A DNA stretch of 44,590 bases. Source: an uncultured Gallionellaceae bacterium (GTDB lineage: Bacteria > Pseudomonadota > Gammaproteobacteria > Burkholderiales > Gallionellaceae). The stretch lies in the NCBI GenBank assembly GCA_903847155.1, contig CAINCU010000003.1, forward strand, positions 1-44,590, written 5' to 3'. A program made the position numbers and the translations under genes. Shown here piece by piece: positions 23,364 to 33,774 of the stretch. The notes under the pieces were generated by a model, which was given only the letters and a program-made list of their open reading frames with translations, ran no database searches and had not been told where the DNA came from. Position 1 is the stretch's first letter. Every line of letters begins with the position of its first letter.

Positions 23364-24311
23364 ATGGAATTCAAAGACTATTACAAGATCATGGGAGTTG
23401 CGCGCGATGCGACGCAGGATGAGATCAAGCGCGCCTATCGTTTGCTGGCGCGCAAATTTCACCCGGACGTGAGCAAAGAATCTGATGCCGAAGCACGCTT
23501 CAAGGAAGTCGGCGAAGCCAATGAAGTGCTCAAAGACCCCGAAAAGCGTGCTGCTTACGACAAGCTGGGAGCCAATTGGAAAGCCGGTCAGGACTTCAGT
23601 CCGCCTCCTGATTGGAACAGCGGTTTTGAATTTTCCGGCGGCGGTTTTACCGGCGGTGACGCGGCGCAATTCAGCGATTTTTTTGAATCGTTGTACGGGC
23701 GCGACTTCAGTGCGGGACGCGGTCACCGCGCACCATTCCAGGCCAAAGGTGAAGACCATCACGCCCGTGTGCTGATTGATCTGGATGATGCATACAACGG
23801 TGCGATCCGCACCATCACCCTGCAAGTCCCCGAAGTCGATGCACAGGGTCGCGTGGCGATGCGCGAACGCAAACTGAATGTGACCATCCCGCGAGGCATA
23901 CGCGCCGGGCAGCATATCCGGCTGGCGGGGCAGGGCGCGCCGGGTCCGGGGCTTGGCAAGTCGGGCGACCTGTATCTGGAAATCGAATTCCGTGCGCATT
24001 CTTTCTATCGTGTGGAAAAACATGATGTGTACCTCGACCTGCCCGTCGCACCATGGGAAGCGGCCTTGGGTGCGGCATTGAACGTGCCAACTCCGGGCGG
24101 AATGGTCGAGCTCAAAATCCCGGCAGGCGCTGCCGCCGGAAACAAGTTGAGACTTAAAGGCCGTGGGATTCCAGCGAGTACGCCGGGCGATTTTTACGCA
24201 GTGCTGAAGATTGCCCTGCCGCCCGCTGACGATGATGCGGCCAAAGAGATTTACCGCAACATGGCCGCACAGTTCAAATCCTTCAACCCGCGCAGCAAAC
24301 TGGGAGTGTGA
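23364..24311 (+). CDS. cbpA: DnaJ-class co-chaperone CbpA
   Basis: From ATG 23364 the protein has 315 residues. The J-domain covers ~5-70 with the HPD motif at 33-35 (KFHPDVSK). A Gly/Phe-rich linker follows (FEFSGGGFTGGDAAQFSDFF). There is no zinc finger, and the C-terminal substrate-binding domains are present (VTIPRGIRAGQHIRLAGQGAPG, GDLYLEIEFRAH, LKIPAGAAAGNKLRLKGRGIP). This type B arrangement, with cbpM overlapping downstream, identifies CbpA, a DnaK co-chaperone and nucleoid-associated protein in E. coli. It heads an operon of carbohydrate-metabolism genes, which is unusual. Confidence 0.94.
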   Translation: MEFKDYYKIMGVARDATQDEIKRAYRLLARKFHPDVSKESDAEARFKEVGEANEVLKDPEKRAAYDKLGANWKAGQDFSPPPDWNSGFEFSGGGFTGGDAAQFSDFFESLYGRDFSAGRGHRAPFQAKGEDHHARVLIDLDDAYNGAIRTITLQVPEVDAQGRVAMRERKLNVTIPRGIRAGQHIRLAGQGAPGPGLGKSGDLYLEIEFRAHSFYRVEKHDVYLDLPVAPWEAALGAALNVPTPGGMVELKIPAGAAAGNKLRLKGRGIPASTPGDFYAVLKIALPPADDDAAKEIYRNMAAQFKSFNPRSKLGV

Positions 24312-24313
24312 GC

Positions 24314-24634
24314 ATGGATAGCGAAGAGATGCTGCCGCAACTGAGCGGAATCATTCTGGAAGAGCAGACCGGATTGACACTGGCCGATGTCTGCCGCGCT
24401 TGTGCGGTGCATGCGGAATACATTATCGAACTGGTGGAAGAAGGCGTGCTGGTGCCGGTCGGACGCGAGCCCGTTTACTGGCGTTTTAACGGAGTCCACA
24501 TGCGGCGCGCAAACGTAGCTATGCGCCTGCAGCGCGACTTGGGAATCAACCTCGCCGGAGTCGCTCTGGCTTTGCAGTTACTGGACGAAATTGAAGCACT
24601 GCGCGCAAGGAACAACGCACTGGATTCCGAATGA
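24314..24634 (+). CDS. cbpM: CbpM chaperone modulator, MerR-like
   Basis: From ATG 24314 this is 106 residues; GTG 24308, overlapping the cbpA stop, is an equally possible start. It has a winged-helix/MerR-like fold with LTLADVCRACAVHAEYIIELVEEGVLVPVGREPVYWRFNGVHMRRANVAMRLQRDLGINLAGVALALQLLDEIEAL, as in CbpM/YccV-type modulators that bind the J-domain of CbpA and inhibit it. Overlaps on both sides imply translational coupling with cbpA and the aldolase gene. Confidence 0.92.
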   Translation: MDSEEMLPQLSGIILEEQTGLTLADVCRACAVHAEYIIELVEEGVLVPVGREPVYWRFNGVHMRRANVAMRLQRDLGINLAGVALALQLLDEIEALRARNNALDSE

Positions 24635-25695
24635 ATACCACCCACATACCAACCGAACCGGAGATGAACATGACGATTGCTGATGAACTTCAAGCCACCA
24701 TTGAACAGATGGTGCAACGCGGCAAGGGCATTCTCGCCGCTGACGAGAGCCAACCCACCATCGCCAAACGCTTTGCACCTATCGGTGTGGAGCCCACTGC
24801 AGACAACTGTCGCGCTTACCGTGCCCTGTTGTTTACTGCGCCCGGTATTGAGAACTACATCAGCGGCGTGATCGAATTCGAGCACACACTTGCGCAGACC
24901 GACGGCAACGGCACGCCGTTGCCGAAGGTACTGGCGAAGCGCGGCATCGTGCCCGGCATCAAAGTGGACAAAGGCAAAGGGCCGCTGGCGCTATCGCCCG
25001 GCGATCTGATCACCTATGGTTTGGACGGGCTGACGGAACGCTTGATTCAATATAAAAATCAGGGCGCACGTTTCGCCAAGTGGCGCGAGGTTTACAAGAT
25101 TGGCGAACACTATCCCTGGGCACTCGGTATCGCGGCCAATGCCGAAGTGCTGGCGCGTTATGCGGCGGTGTGTCAGGAGCAAGGCATCGTGCCCATCGTC
25201 GAGCCGGAAGTGTTGATTGACGGGAGTCACAGTCTGGCTCGCTGTGCCGAGGTTACCGAGGCGGTGCACAAGGAAATCTTTCATGCACTGCACCGTCACC
25301 ATGTCGTGCTGGAACACATGATTCTCAAACCGAACATGGTACTGCCGGGCAAGGATCATCCAGTCAGAGCGAGTGCCGCAGAGATCGCAACAGCGACCTT
25401 GCGCGTGTTTCGACGCACTGTACCGGCAGCGGTGCCGAGTATCAATTTTCTTTCCGGCGGTTTGAGTCCTGAAGAAGCGACAGCCAATCTCAACGCCATG
25501 AATGCCGACTTTCCCGGCACACCTTGGTTGCTGTCGTTTTCCTATGGACGCGCCCTGCAACAAACGGTGCTACAGGCATGGCAAGGCAAAGCGGAGAACG
25601 TCGCCGCAGCGCAGCGGGCATTGTTGAAACGGGCCAGATTGAATGGCGCAGCGCAGCGCGGTGAATATCTGCCTGCGATGGAGTCGGCGAATTGA
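24631..25695 (+). CDS. class I fructose-bisphosphate aldolase
   Basis: This 354-residue protein starts at ATG 24631, overlapping the cbpM stop by 4 bp; ATG 24670 after CGGAG is a good alternative giving MTIADEL. Class I motifs are GKGILAADES near the N-terminus, GIKVDKG, FAKWREVYKI, IVPIVEPEVLIDG, and HMILKPNMVLPGKD with the Schiff-base Lys. SGGLSPEEAT and LLSFSYGRALQ complete the phosphate-binding end. It interconverts fructose-1,6-bisphosphate with DHAP and glyceraldehyde-3-phosphate without metal. It sits in an operon with phosphoglycerate mutase, glucan phosphorylase, pyruvate decarboxylase and alcohol dehydrogenase. Confidence 0.96.
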   Translation: MNTTHIPTEPEMNMTIADELQATIEQMVQRGKGILAADESQPTIAKRFAPIGVEPTADNCRAYRALLFTAPGIENYISGVIEFEHTLAQTDGNGTPLPKVLAKRGIVPGIKVDKGKGPLALSPGDLITYGLDGLTERLIQYKNQGARFAKWREVYKIGEHYPWALGIAANAEVLARYAAVCQEQGIVPIVEPEVLIDGSHSLARCAEVTEAVHKEIFHALHRHHVVLEHMILKPNMVLPGKDHPVRASAAEIATATLRVFRRTVPAAVPSINFLSGGLSPEEATANLNAMNADFPGTPWLLSFSYGRALQQTVLQAWQGKAENVAAAQRALLKRARLNGAAQRGEYLPAMESAN

Positions 25696-25767
25696 TCCGC
25701 TGCGACAACCCGATGCCGGCCATCCCAAGGTGTTCGGAACGAATCTCAAATTGAAAGGAGCGTTAAA

Positions 25768-26280
25768 GTGAAAAAATTACAACCGCCACGCGATCTCATC
25801 GAGGCTTTGGGTGAGGCTTATGAATTGTTGCTGGAAAATGTGCTGAAGAAAGCAAAACAAAGCGGCGTCGCTATGCACAAGATCATGGCGGCGGTACGCG
25901 GCGACACTGTGGCTGTGCACAAGCTTAGCGACGAAGAAGCCATCAAGCTTGAAGCCTATATGCAGCGGGATCTGGTTGATGCCGCGCAGTATCTGGACAA
26001 GACCGGAAATACACTGGAGGAATGGCTAGGTTTTGACGCAGCATTGATCAAGCGTGAATTCTGGGAGTACTTTGCCGAAGCCGCAGATCAGACCACGATA
26101 GAGCTGAATCAATTAACCCGGCAGGCACAAGACGCCGGATATCACAGCGGCGAACTGGTCGGTCTGGGGACGCTGGTTTGCGATCAGTGCGGCGAAAAAA
26201 TGCATTTCCATAAACCCGCTCGAATACCTTCCTGCCCGAAGTGCAACCATGAGCACTTTCACCGACAGCGTTTTGAATAA
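25768..26280 (+). CDS. zinc-ribbon protein (DUF1451-like)
   Basis: This 170-residue protein starts with GTG at 25768, after AAAGGAG. The N-terminal two thirds are helical (DLIEALGEAYELLLENVLKKAKQSGVAMHKIMAA, ADQTTIELNQLTRQAQDAGYHSGELVGLGTLVC). The C-terminus has a zinc ribbon, CDQCG...CPKCN, with further His residues (MHFHKPAR, HEHFHRQRF). This matches the DUF1451 zinc-ribbon family, whose function is unknown. It lies 6 bp before the pyruvate decarboxylase-like gene. Confidence 0.85.
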   Translation: MKKLQPPRDLIEALGEAYELLLENVLKKAKQSGVAMHKIMAAVRGDTVAVHKLSDEEAIKLEAYMQRDLVDAAQYLDKTGNTLEEWLGFDAALIKREFWEYFAEAADQTTIELNQLTRQAQDAGYHSGELVGLGTLVCDQCGEKMHFHKPARIPSCPKCNHEHFHRQRFE

Positions 26281-26286
26281 TCCCTA

Positions 26287-27954
26287 ATGCTAAGCGTTGA
26301 AATAACCGTCGCCGAATATCTGCTGATCCGCCTGAAACAGATCGGCGTGGATCATCTGTTCGGTGTGCCGGGTGACTTTGTCCTCGGCTTCTTCAATCAA
26401 GTGCTGAACAGCGAGGTGAGCTACGTCGGCACCTGCAACGAACTCAACGCGGCCTATGCTGCTGACGGTTACGCACGCATCCGGGGTATCGGTGCTTTTG
26501 CCACCACCTTTGGCGTCGGGGAACTGAGCGCTATCAATGGTGTGGCGGGTGCATACGCAGAAAGAGTGCCGGTAGTGGCGATCACCGGCGCGCCTGCGAC
26601 GATCAATTTTCGCACTCGGCCACTGTTGCACCACACCCTGGGCGATTACCAGATTCCCCTGAAGATGTACGAGAAGATCACCGTCGCCTCTACTCAGCTC
26701 TCATCCGGTGAAACTGCACCGGATGAGATCGACCGGGTGTTGTCAGCGTGTCTTTATTATCAGCAGCCGGTTTACATCAGCCTCCCCGCCGACGTGGTGA
26801 CGATGAAATGCAATCGGCCTGATGCCTTCGTGTTTCCTGTACACGCACCCAGTGATCCAGATGCGCTTGCCGAGGCAATCCATGAGGCGCTTGCCATGCT
26901 GCACAAGTCGAAGCAGCCGGTGGTGATCGGCGGCGTGGAGTTGATACGCTTCAAGCTGCAAAAGGAATTCGCGGGTTTGCTCGATAAGACCGGCTACCCA
27001 TATGTGACCATGATGCTCGGCAAGACTGTCCTGTCGGAGCAGCACCCGCAATTCATCGGTCTGTTCGAGGGGGATCGCAGTCGGGACTATGTGCGCGAGC
27101 GGGTCGAGTCGGCAGATTGCATCCTGCAACTCGGGGAGTTGATGACCGACTTCAATACGGGCGGATTCACCACCCGGCTCGACGAATTGAAAACGATCAG
27201 TGCCAACATCCGTACCGTCAAAATCAAACACCATTATTTCGAGAATGTTTACCTGCGCGATTTCATTCTCGGGCTGACGGCAAAGCTGACTCGGCGCGAT
27301 GTTGCAACGCTGAAGATTCAGCGCGCAGTCGATGGCTGCGTACACCGGCATACGCAGCCGTACCGACCTAACGCACCGCAAGCGCTAACCATCAAGCGCT
27401 TCTTCGACCGCATGAGCCATTTTGTCAAAAAGGATTCGATCGTCATCGCCGAAACAGGCGTGTCCTTGTTCAGCGCCGCAGAGATGCTGATGCCGGAAGG
27501 TGCGACCTTCATCGGTCAGACTTTTTACGGCTCGATTGGCTATACGGTCGGGGCCACGTTGGGTGTCGGCATGGCCGCACCAGAGCGCAGAGTCGTGTTG
27601 TTTGTGGGGGATGGCGCTTTTCAAGTGACCTGTCAGGATCTCTCGACCATGATCCGCTACGGCCTCAAGCCCATCATTTTTCTTCTCAACAATGACGGCT
27701 ACACCATCGAGCGGGTGATCGTTGATCGGACCTATAACGACATCCAGCCGTGGCGCTATCACAAGCTGGTGGAAGTGTTCGGCGGCGGGTTGGGCCTTGA
27801 TGTTCACACTGAAGGTGACCTTGAAGATGCACTGGGTAAAGCCGTCACGGCGGAGGATCTGGTTTTCATTGAGATTCATACCGGGCGGCTGGATTGTCCC
27901 GAGGCGCTGCGCAGTGCGGGCCGCTCAATGGCCAAAATAAATCAAATCGTCTAA
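26287..27954 (+). CDS. thiamine-diphosphate alpha-keto acid decarboxylase (pyruvate/indolepyruvate decarboxylase type)
   Basis: This 555-residue protein has the three ThDP-enzyme domains. Expected active-site residues of pyruvate decarboxylases are present: D30 in GVPGDF, E52 in TCNELNAAYAADGYAR, H115-H116 in PLLHHTLGD, and Glu in NNDGYTIE after the ThDP motif GDGAFQVTCQDLSTM...NN. The paired HH separates decarboxylases from acetolactate synthases. It would convert pyruvate to acetaldehyde and CO2, or act on indolepyruvate or phenylpyruvate. The next gene, a zinc alcohol dehydrogenase, argues for pyruvate and ethanol formation. Confidence 0.92.
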   Translation: MLSVEITVAEYLLIRLKQIGVDHLFGVPGDFVLGFFNQVLNSEVSYVGTCNELNAAYAADGYARIRGIGAFATTFGVGELSAINGVAGAYAERVPVVAITGAPATINFRTRPLLHHTLGDYQIPLKMYEKITVASTQLSSGETAPDEIDRVLSACLYYQQPVYISLPADVVTMKCNRPDAFVFPVHAPSDPDALAEAIHEALAMLHKSKQPVVIGGVELIRFKLQKEFAGLLDKTGYPYVTMMLGKTVLSEQHPQFIGLFEGDRSRDYVRERVESADCILQLGELMTDFNTGGFTTRLDELKTISANIRTVKIKHHYFENVYLRDFILGLTAKLTRRDVATLKIQRAVDGCVHRHTQPYRPNAPQALTIKRFFDRMSHFVKKDSIVIAETGVSLFSAAEMLMPEGATFIGQTFYGSIGYTVGATLGVGMAAPERRVVLFVGDGAFQVTCQDLSTMIRYGLKPIIFLLNNDGYTIERVIVDRTYNDIQPWRYHKLVEVFGGGLGLDVHTEGDLEDALGKAVTAEDLVFIEIHTGRLDCPEALRSAGRSMAKINQIV

Positions 27955-27983
27955 ATCAGCTCGACTAATCACAAGGAATACCA

Positions 27984-29075
27984 ATGACCGATTCTGCCGC
28001 TGACAAAGACAATATCACCACGATGAAGGCGCTTGTATTCCACGGGCCGAATAAACTGGCGCTGGAGGACAGGCCCAGGCCAACGCTCAAAGAGGCGACG
28101 GACGCCATCGTGCGCATTACCACGACCACTATCTGCGGAACCGATTTGCACATACTCAAGGGCGATGTGCCGACGATTCCGGACGGGCGCATTCTCGGTC
28201 ACGAAGGCGTGGGGATCGTCGAGCAGGCGGGGAAAGATGTACTGAATTTTAAACAGGGAGACAAGGTGCTGATCTCCCTGATTACTTCCTGCGGTCGCTG
28301 CGACTTCTGCAAGAAAGCGATGTATTCCCATTGCAGCAATGGCGGCTGGCTGCTGGGCAACAGTATCGACGGCACACAAGCCGAATACGTCAGAATCCCT
28401 TATGCCGATACCGGACTGTATCGTCTATCCCCCGAAGTTGATGATGAGGCGGCAGTCATGCTCAGTTGCATTCTGCCCACCGGCTTGGAATGCGGGACGT
28501 TGAACGGACAAGTTAAACCGGGGGACACCGTGGCGATCATTGGCGCCGGCCCTGTCGGCCTGGCTGCGTTGCTTACTGCGCAACTCTACTCCCCCGCAGA
28601 AATCATCATGATTGATCTGGACGATAACCGGCTGGATGCCGCGCGCTCGTTCGGCGCGACACAGGTCGTAAACAGCACGGATGGCAAGGCGGCGCAACGG
28701 GTCATGGAACTGACGCAAAATGCCGGAGTGGACGTGGCTATCGAAGCGGTCGGCATCGCGGCGACCTTCGACATTTGCCAGGCGATCATCGCCCCCGGCG
28801 GGCGTATTGCCAACGTGGGCGTGCACGGCAAACCGGTCGAGATGCACCTTGAAAAACTCTGGAGTTCCAATATCACGTTGACCACGCGTCTGGTCGACGC
28901 GGGCACAACACCGATGCTGCTCAAGATGATCGAGTCTGGACGCCTTGATGCAAAAAAACTCGTGAGCCACCGTTTTCAACTGTCGGAAATCCTGAAAGCG
29001 TATGACACCTTTGCCAATGCAGCGAAGGAACATGCAGTAAAGGTAGTGATCAAAAATGGGGATGGCGCTACATGA
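27984..29075 (+). CDS. zinc-dependent alcohol dehydrogenase
   Basis: This 363-residue protein starts at ATG 27984 after AAGGAATACCA; MKALVF (28023) is an internal alternative. It is a medium-chain dehydrogenase: catalytic-zinc ligands are C and D/H in [16 protein letters not shown] and GHEGVG, structural-zinc cysteines are in [16 protein letters not shown], and the Rossmann motif is [18 protein letters not shown] with IDLDDNRL (Asp favours NAD). Relatives reduce acetaldehyde or oxidise primary and secondary alcohols. It directly follows the decarboxylase and overlaps gpmA by 4 bp. Confidence 0.94.
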   Translation: MTDSAADKDNITTMKALVFHGPNKLALEDRPRPTLKEATDAIVRITTTTICGTDLHILKGDVPTIPDGRILGHEGVGIVEQAGKDVLNFKQGDKVLISLITSCGRCDFCKKAMYSHCSNGGWLLGNSIDGTQAEYVRIPYADTGLYRLSPEVDDEAAVMLSCILPTGLECGTLNGQVKPGDTVAIIGAGPVGLAALLTAQLYSPAEIIMIDLDDNRLDAARSFGATQVVNSTDGKAAQRVMELTQNAGVDVAIEAVGIAATFDICQAIIAPGGRIANVGVHGKPVEMHLEKLWSSNITLTTRLVDAGTTPMLLKMIESGRLDAKKLVSHRFQLSEILKAYDTFANAAKEHAVKVVIKNGDGAT

Positions 29076-29863
29076 AGCGCGTTCAACAAAGCCCTAGCGG
29101 GCAAATTGTTCTCTTGCGTCACGGGGAAAGTGTCTGGAACAAGGAGAATCTTTTCACCGGATGGACGGACGTTGATTTGTCCGAACACGGCAAAACAGAA
29201 GCAATCGAAGCCGGGCGTGTCCTGCAAGCGCATGGGTTTATCTTCGACATGGCGTTCACTTCCGTGTTGAAGCGCGCGATATGGACGCTGTGGCTGGTGC
29301 TGGACCAGATGGAGTTGATGTGGATTCCCGTCCAGCGGGACTGGCGCTTGAACGAGCGGCATTATGGTGCGCTGCAAGGGCTGAACAAATCCGAGACGGT
29401 CAGGAAATTTGGTGAGGCACAGGTCAAGCTCTGGCGGCGAAGCTATGACACCCGTCCGCCTGCCCTCGACCAGAACGATCCGCGTCATCCACGGCATGAT
29501 GCGCGTTATAGTGCGCTCAGCCGGAATGAGATACCTGCCACGGAATGTTTGAAGGATACTCTGGAGCGCTTTTTGCCATGTTGGCAAGATCTCATCATGC
29601 CGGCAGTGCGTTCAGGAAAGCGCGTGTTGATCGTGGCTCATGGCAACAGCCTGCGTGCGCTGGTCAAGTATCTGGACGGCGTGTCGGATGCCGATATTGT
29701 CGAGATGAATATTCCTACCGGCATCCCGCTGGTGTATGAACTGGATGAGGGTATGAAACCGATCCGACACTATTATCTCGGGGATGCCGAACGAGTGCGA
29801 ACGGCGATGCAGGCCAGTGCCAATCACGTTTCACTAAAGCATCAGATGGAGGCGAGATCATGA
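29072..29863 (+). CDS. gpmA: 2,3-bisphosphoglycerate-dependent phosphoglycerate mutase
   Basis: This 263-residue protein has the phosphohistidine motif [27 protein letters not shown], then [25 protein letters not shown] with the catalytic Glu, and the second His in [19 protein letters not shown]. It interconverts 3- and 2-phosphoglycerate in lower glycolysis. Its ATG overlaps the adh stop (ATGA) and its stop overlaps the phosphorylase start (ATGA), so all three are translationally coupled. Confidence 0.96.
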   Translation: MKRVQQSPSGQIVLLRHGESVWNKENLFTGWTDVDLSEHGKTEAIEAGRVLQAHGFIFDMAFTSVLKRAIWTLWLVLDQMELMWIPVQRDWRLNERHYGALQGLNKSETVRKFGEAQVKLWRRSYDTRPPALDQNDPRHPRHDARYSALSRNEIPATECLKDTLERFLPCWQDLIMPAVRSGKRVLIVAHGNSLRALVKYLDGVSDADIVEMNIPTGIPLVYELDEGMKPIRHYYLGDAERVRTAMQASANHVSLKHQMEARS

Positions 29864-32403
29864 GCGAACCAACACGGGCAAGCCACCCGCTATACAGCTT
29901 GTTACCCACAGACGTTGAGGGATTTGAAGCCCTGGTCGATCTGGCTCTGGATTTGCGCTGGACTTGGAGCCATGCCACCGACGAAGTGTGGCGGCAACTT
30001 GATCCGGTGTTGTGGGAGTTGACGCATCATCCGTGCGATGTCTTGCAGACCGTCTCCCGCGACAAGCTGCGCAGCTTGCTCGCCGATTCTGCTTTTCGTA
30101 AAACGATTGATGCGCTCACACTATCGCAAAAGCGTGTGGAAGACTCACCCGCGTGGTTTCAGCAAGCTCATCCGCAAGCGCCGCTGAACTGTGTCGCGTA
30201 TTTCAGTATGGAATTCATGTTGAGCGAAGCGCTGCCCATTTATTCGGGCGGTCTCGGCAATGTGGCCGGCGACCAACTCAAGGCCGCCAGCGATCTGGGC
30301 GTGCCGGTGGTCGGCGTGGGTCTGCTCTACCAGCAGGGCTATTTTCGCCAGGTGATTGATCGGGACGGAGCACAACAGGCACTCTATCCGTATAACGATC
30401 CGGGACAATTGCCGATTACGCCTTTGCGCAAACCGGATGGGGAGTGGTTGCGATTGGAAGTTGTGTTTCCCGGTTACTCGGTCTGGCTGCGCACCTGGCA
30501 GGTTCAGGTCGGCTGCGTGAAGCTTTACTTGCTGGACAGCAATGACGTCGCGAATTACCCGGCACATCGCGGAATCACCAGCGAGTTGTATGGTGGCGGA
30601 CCGGAGTTGCGCCTGGCACAGGAAATGGTGCTTGGAATCGGTGGCTGGCGCCTGCTGCGCGCACTGGGTCTGCAACCTGAAGTGTGCCACTTGAATGAAG
30701 GCCATGCGGCCCTGGCGGTGCTGGAACGCGCGCGGGATTTCATGCGAGAAACAGGACAGCCTTTTGACGTAGCCCTAGCGGTGACCAGAGCAGGCAATCT
30801 GTTCACCACGCACACGGCAGTCGCTGCCGGATTTGATCGTTTTGCGCCGGCTCTCATCAAACAATACCTTGGTGGTTATGCCAGACAGCTTGGTCTCACG
30901 CTTCTCGACCTGCTGGCGCTTGGTCGCCACAATCCGGACGACACATCGGAACCATTCAACATGGCTTATCTTGCGATTCGCGGAAGTGGTGCGGTGAATG
31001 GCGTGAGTCGCTTGCATGGCAGGGTAAGCCGGCATTTGTTTGAGCCGTTGTTTCCAAATATTCCGCATGAAGAAATCCCGGTCGGACACGTGACCAACGG
31101 CGTCCACATGCCGACTTGGGACTCCGCAGAGGCGGACGAACTATGGACGGAGGCCTGCGGCAAAGACCGTTGGCTGGGGACGGCGGAGGTCATGGGGCAA
31201 AACATGCGCCGTGTTTCCGACGCCAGGCTCTGGCAGTTTCGTATTGAAGCCAGTCAGTCTTTTGTGGATTACGTGCGCGCTCGCTCGTCCAGGCAACTGG
31301 CTGCATCCGGCGCGACGCCCGCAGCGGTGGCGGAGGCGAAACAGTTTTTCGATCCGAATGTGCTGACCTTGGGCTTTGCGCGTCGCTTCGCCGCATACAA
31401 GCGTCCCAACATGCTGTTGCACGATCCGGAACGACTGCTGCGTTTGCTGAGCAATCCGCAACGCCCGGTTCAACTCATCATGGCGGGCAAGGCGCATCCG
31501 GAAGATCATGCCGGGCAGGACCTCATCCGGCAGTGGACGCAATTCATCAAGCGGCCGGAGGCGCGCCGCCATGTGATCTTTCTCGGTGACTACAACATGT
31601 TGATGAGTGAGTCTTTGGTGCAGGGGGTCGATGTCTGGATCAACACGCCGCGTCGTCCGTGGGAGGCATGCGGCACCAGCGGCATGAAGGTATTGGTCAA
31701 TGGTGGTCTCAATCTGTCTGAGTTGGACGGCTGGTGGGCGGAAGCCTATACGCCGCAAGTGGGCTGGGCATTGGGTGACGGTCAGGAACATGGTGACGAT
31801 CCGGCATGGGATGCCAGTGAGGCCGAGGCGCTGTATGACCTGCTCGAACGCGAAGTGATCCCGGAGTTCTATACGCGTGATGCACAAGGAATTCCCGTTG
31901 CCTGGGTTAACCGCATGCGGGAAAGTATGGCGCAATTGACACCACAATATTCCACCAACCGTACTGTGCGCGAATACAGCGAACAACATTACCTTCCGGC
32001 GGCCGCAGCCTACCGTAAGCGAAGTGCAGACAAAGGGGTGTTCGGTGTGCAAATGGTTAATTGGCGGCACGCGCTGGAACAAAAATGGGACGCGCTGCGC
32101 TTCGGCGAAGTGAAGGTAGAGACTGCTGGCGAGCAACACGTGTTTGAAGTACAAATGTATCTGGATGGCCTGGATCCGGAAGCAGTGCGGGTCGAACTTT
32201 ATGCTGATGGCATTAACGGTGGTGCACCGGAGCGGGTGGAGATGAAGCGCATGCGGCTATTGGTGGGCGCAACAAACGGCTACGCCTATCGCGCGGATGT
32301 GTCAGCGAACCGCCCGGCATCCGACTATACGGCGCGACTCATACCATACCGCGATGGCGTGGCGATTCCTCTCGAAGAAAATCATATTCTGTGGCAACGA
32401 TGA
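29860..32403 (+). CDS. glgP: alpha-glucan (glycogen) phosphorylase, GT35 DUF3417 type
   Basis: This 847-residue protein has an N-terminal DUF3417 region ([21 protein letters not shown]). The glucan phosphorylase core follows: [82 protein letters not shown], and the PLP-Lys region [25 protein letters not shown]. It releases glucose-1-phosphate from glycogen. As last gene of the operon it would supply hexose phosphate to the aldolase/mutase/decarboxylase/alcohol dehydrogenase steps encoded upstream. Confidence 0.95.
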   Translation: MSEPTRASHPLYSLLPTDVEGFEALVDLALDLRWTWSHATDEVWRQLDPVLWELTHHPCDVLQTVSRDKLRSLLADSAFRKTIDALTLSQKRVEDSPAWFQQAHPQAPLNCVAYFSMEFMLSEALPIYSGGLGNVAGDQLKAASDLGVPVVGVGLLYQQGYFRQVIDRDGAQQALYPYNDPGQLPITPLRKPDGEWLRLEVVFPGYSVWLRTWQVQVGCVKLYLLDSNDVANYPAHRGITSELYGGGPELRLAQEMVLGIGGWRLLRALGLQPEVCHLNEGHAALAVLERARDFMRETGQPFDVALAVTRAGNLFTTHTAVAAGFDRFAPALIKQYLGGYARQLGLTLLDLLALGRHNPDDTSEPFNMAYLAIRGSGAVNGVSRLHGRVSRHLFEPLFPNIPHEEIPVGHVTNGVHMPTWDSAEADELWTEACGKDRWLGTAEVMGQNMRRVSDARLWQFRIEASQSFVDYVRARSSRQLAASGATPAAVAEAKQFFDPNVLTLGFARRFAAYKRPNMLLHDPERLLRLLSNPQRPVQLIMAGKAHPEDHAGQDLIRQWTQFIKRPEARRHVIFLGDYNMLMSESLVQGVDVWINTPRRPWEACGTSGMKVLVNGGLNLSELDGWWAEAYTPQVGWALGDGQEHGDDPAWDASEAEALYDLLEREVIPEFYTRDAQGIPVAWVNRMRESMAQLTPQYSTNRTVREYSEQHYLPAAAAYRKRSADKGVFGVQMVNWRHALEQKWDALRFGEVKVETAGEQHVFEVQMYLDGLDPEAVRVELYADGINGGAPERVEMKRMRLLVGATNGYAYRADVSANRPASDYTARLIPYRDGVAIPLEENHILWQR

Positions 32404-32417
32404 TTCGATAGCTAAAG

Positions 32418-32558
32418 GGCATCTCCAATAATTAAAATTCCGTCATTCCGTCATTCCGGCGAAGGCCGGAATCCAGCGACTTTATTAAAAATGCTGTTAC
32501 GTCAGTGCGTTGCACTGCACCATATTTTTACTGGACACCGGCCTTCGCCGGTGTGACC
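32418..32558 (+). repeat. composite REP/BIME-like element, copy 2
   Basis: GGGCATCTCCAATAATTAAA leads into a duplicated CCGTCATTCCGTCATTCC, hairpin ATTCCGGC-GAAG-GCCGGAAT, an inner GTTACGTCAGTGCGTTGCAC segment, and hairpin ACACCGGC-CTTC-GCCGGTGT. The flank and inner segment are shared with copy 3 (inverted) but not with copy 1. It lies between convergent genes and may act as transcription end. Confidence 0.9.
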
Positions 32559-32595
32559 AATAATTATAGGTGGCCTAAAGTCGTATTGGCGAATT

Positions 32596-33756
32596 TCATC
32601 TTGCATCATTGAACATCGCACTCAGACGCATGGTAAATGCAAAGTTGGGTTTGTATTCTCTATCTTTTGGAAAATGATATTGCGGACTGACTTCAAAATA
32701 CATCCATTTTCTATGCATCCGGTAACGATAATCCACTAGCGCAACATAGTCCGTCACCTGGCGCTGCGGATTGCTGATTCCGAACGTACTCAACTGATAA
32801 AGCCAAACAGTACGGTCATTCATGGTGTAGAAATAGGATAAATCCTGACGCATGTCGAAGTTCTGTGTGTTCTTGAGCCAGGTTACAGTGCTGGTGGAAT
32901 GTAACCGGTACTGCGGATCAAAAATACGCTCCAAATCCAGTTGACTTGTCTCACCCACGCCCAGCGTATTGAACCAATACACAGACTCGGCTGCTGTCAC
33001 TTGCCACTTTCCCACCATGCTCGAATAGCCCCCCCTTGTTCTTACAAAGGGTTCTACCGGAAGTGGAAATTTGAGTCCACCATCCGTGTGGAAGAACCAT
33101 GCCTGATCCTTGGGGGTCTCATAACGTAATGCCACGGCAGCACTCTTGGGCACTGCGACTCTATTTGGCAGCACGGAGTTGCCTGATGTCGGATCAATTG
33201 CATTTCTCTCTGGGTCTGTTTCCAGCAACAGATGCAAGCGCCCCTCGGATACAGGCAATTTCAGATTCAGGTTGGCTGAAAGATCCAGCTTGCGATCACC
33301 TCCGTATCCAGTCGCTCTGGACAGGCTCAGTTCAAACTCGGTTTGATTGCTCTCCTGGTAATGACGATCTCCGGCGAAGAAGCGGTCGATCGAATTTGCC
33401 GCTCGGGTAATTACGCCGGACATTGAATTACGCATTTTTTGCAAAAAGTCGAAAGAATCGATTTTTGGTGTTGGGGGAATGCCGGGCGTAGCAGGGGTGG
33501 CCGGTGCTGCATCTGTTGACGTGGCGGGTGTTGTGTCTATTGATGTGGCAGGCGTTGTGTTTGCTGGAGGGGTGGGTGTTGTGTCTGGTGACGTTTGCTG
33601 TTCGACGGGTGGACCTTGCAACTCGTCGGGCGGTGTTTGCGGTGCAGCAGACTCAGCCCCAAGCAGACTTGATGGAAAAACCAGTGCCATGCACAACAGC
33701 AAACGCTGCACAGAGATGAATGGGCGACCGGCACAGAAAGAGAAACGTAAAAACAT
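32596..33756 (-). CDS. outer-membrane beta-barrel-like protein with Pro/Thr linker
   Basis: No named family was recognised. This 386-residue protein has a signal sequence (LLLCMALVFPSSLLGAES), then a ~60-residue linker rich in Pro, Thr and Ala with repeated TTPATS/TPAT units. The C-terminal ~270 residues alternate polar and aromatic/hydrophobic residues as in beta-barrels (FELSLSRATGYGGDRKLDLSANLNLKLP, WQVTAAESVYWFNTLGVGETSQLDLER, MYFEVSPQYHFPKDREYKPNFAFTMRLSAMF). It begins 18 bp after the SUMF1-domain gene and is probably co-transcribed with it. An outer-membrane location is inferred. Confidence 0.65.
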   Translation of the reverse strand: MFLRFSFCAGRPFISVQRLLLCMALVFPSSLLGAESAAPQTPPDELQGPPVEQQTSPDTTPTPPANTTPATSIDTTPATSTDAAPATPATPGIPPTPKIDSFDFLQKMRNSMSGVITRAANSIDRFFAGDRHYQESNQTEFELSLSRATGYGGDRKLDLSANLNLKLPVSEGRLHLLLETDPERNAIDPTSGNSVLPNRVAVPKSAAVALRYETPKDQAWFFHTDGGLKFPLPVEPFVRTRGGYSSMVGKWQVTAAESVYWFNTLGVGETSQLDLERIFDPQYRLHSTSTVTWLKNTQNFDMRQDLSYFYTMNDRTVWLYQLSTFGISNPQRQVTDYVALVDYRYRMHRKWMYFEVSPQYHFPKDREYKPNFAFTMRLSAMFNDAR

Positions 33757-33774
33757 AAAGCCCTCCGCACTGCG

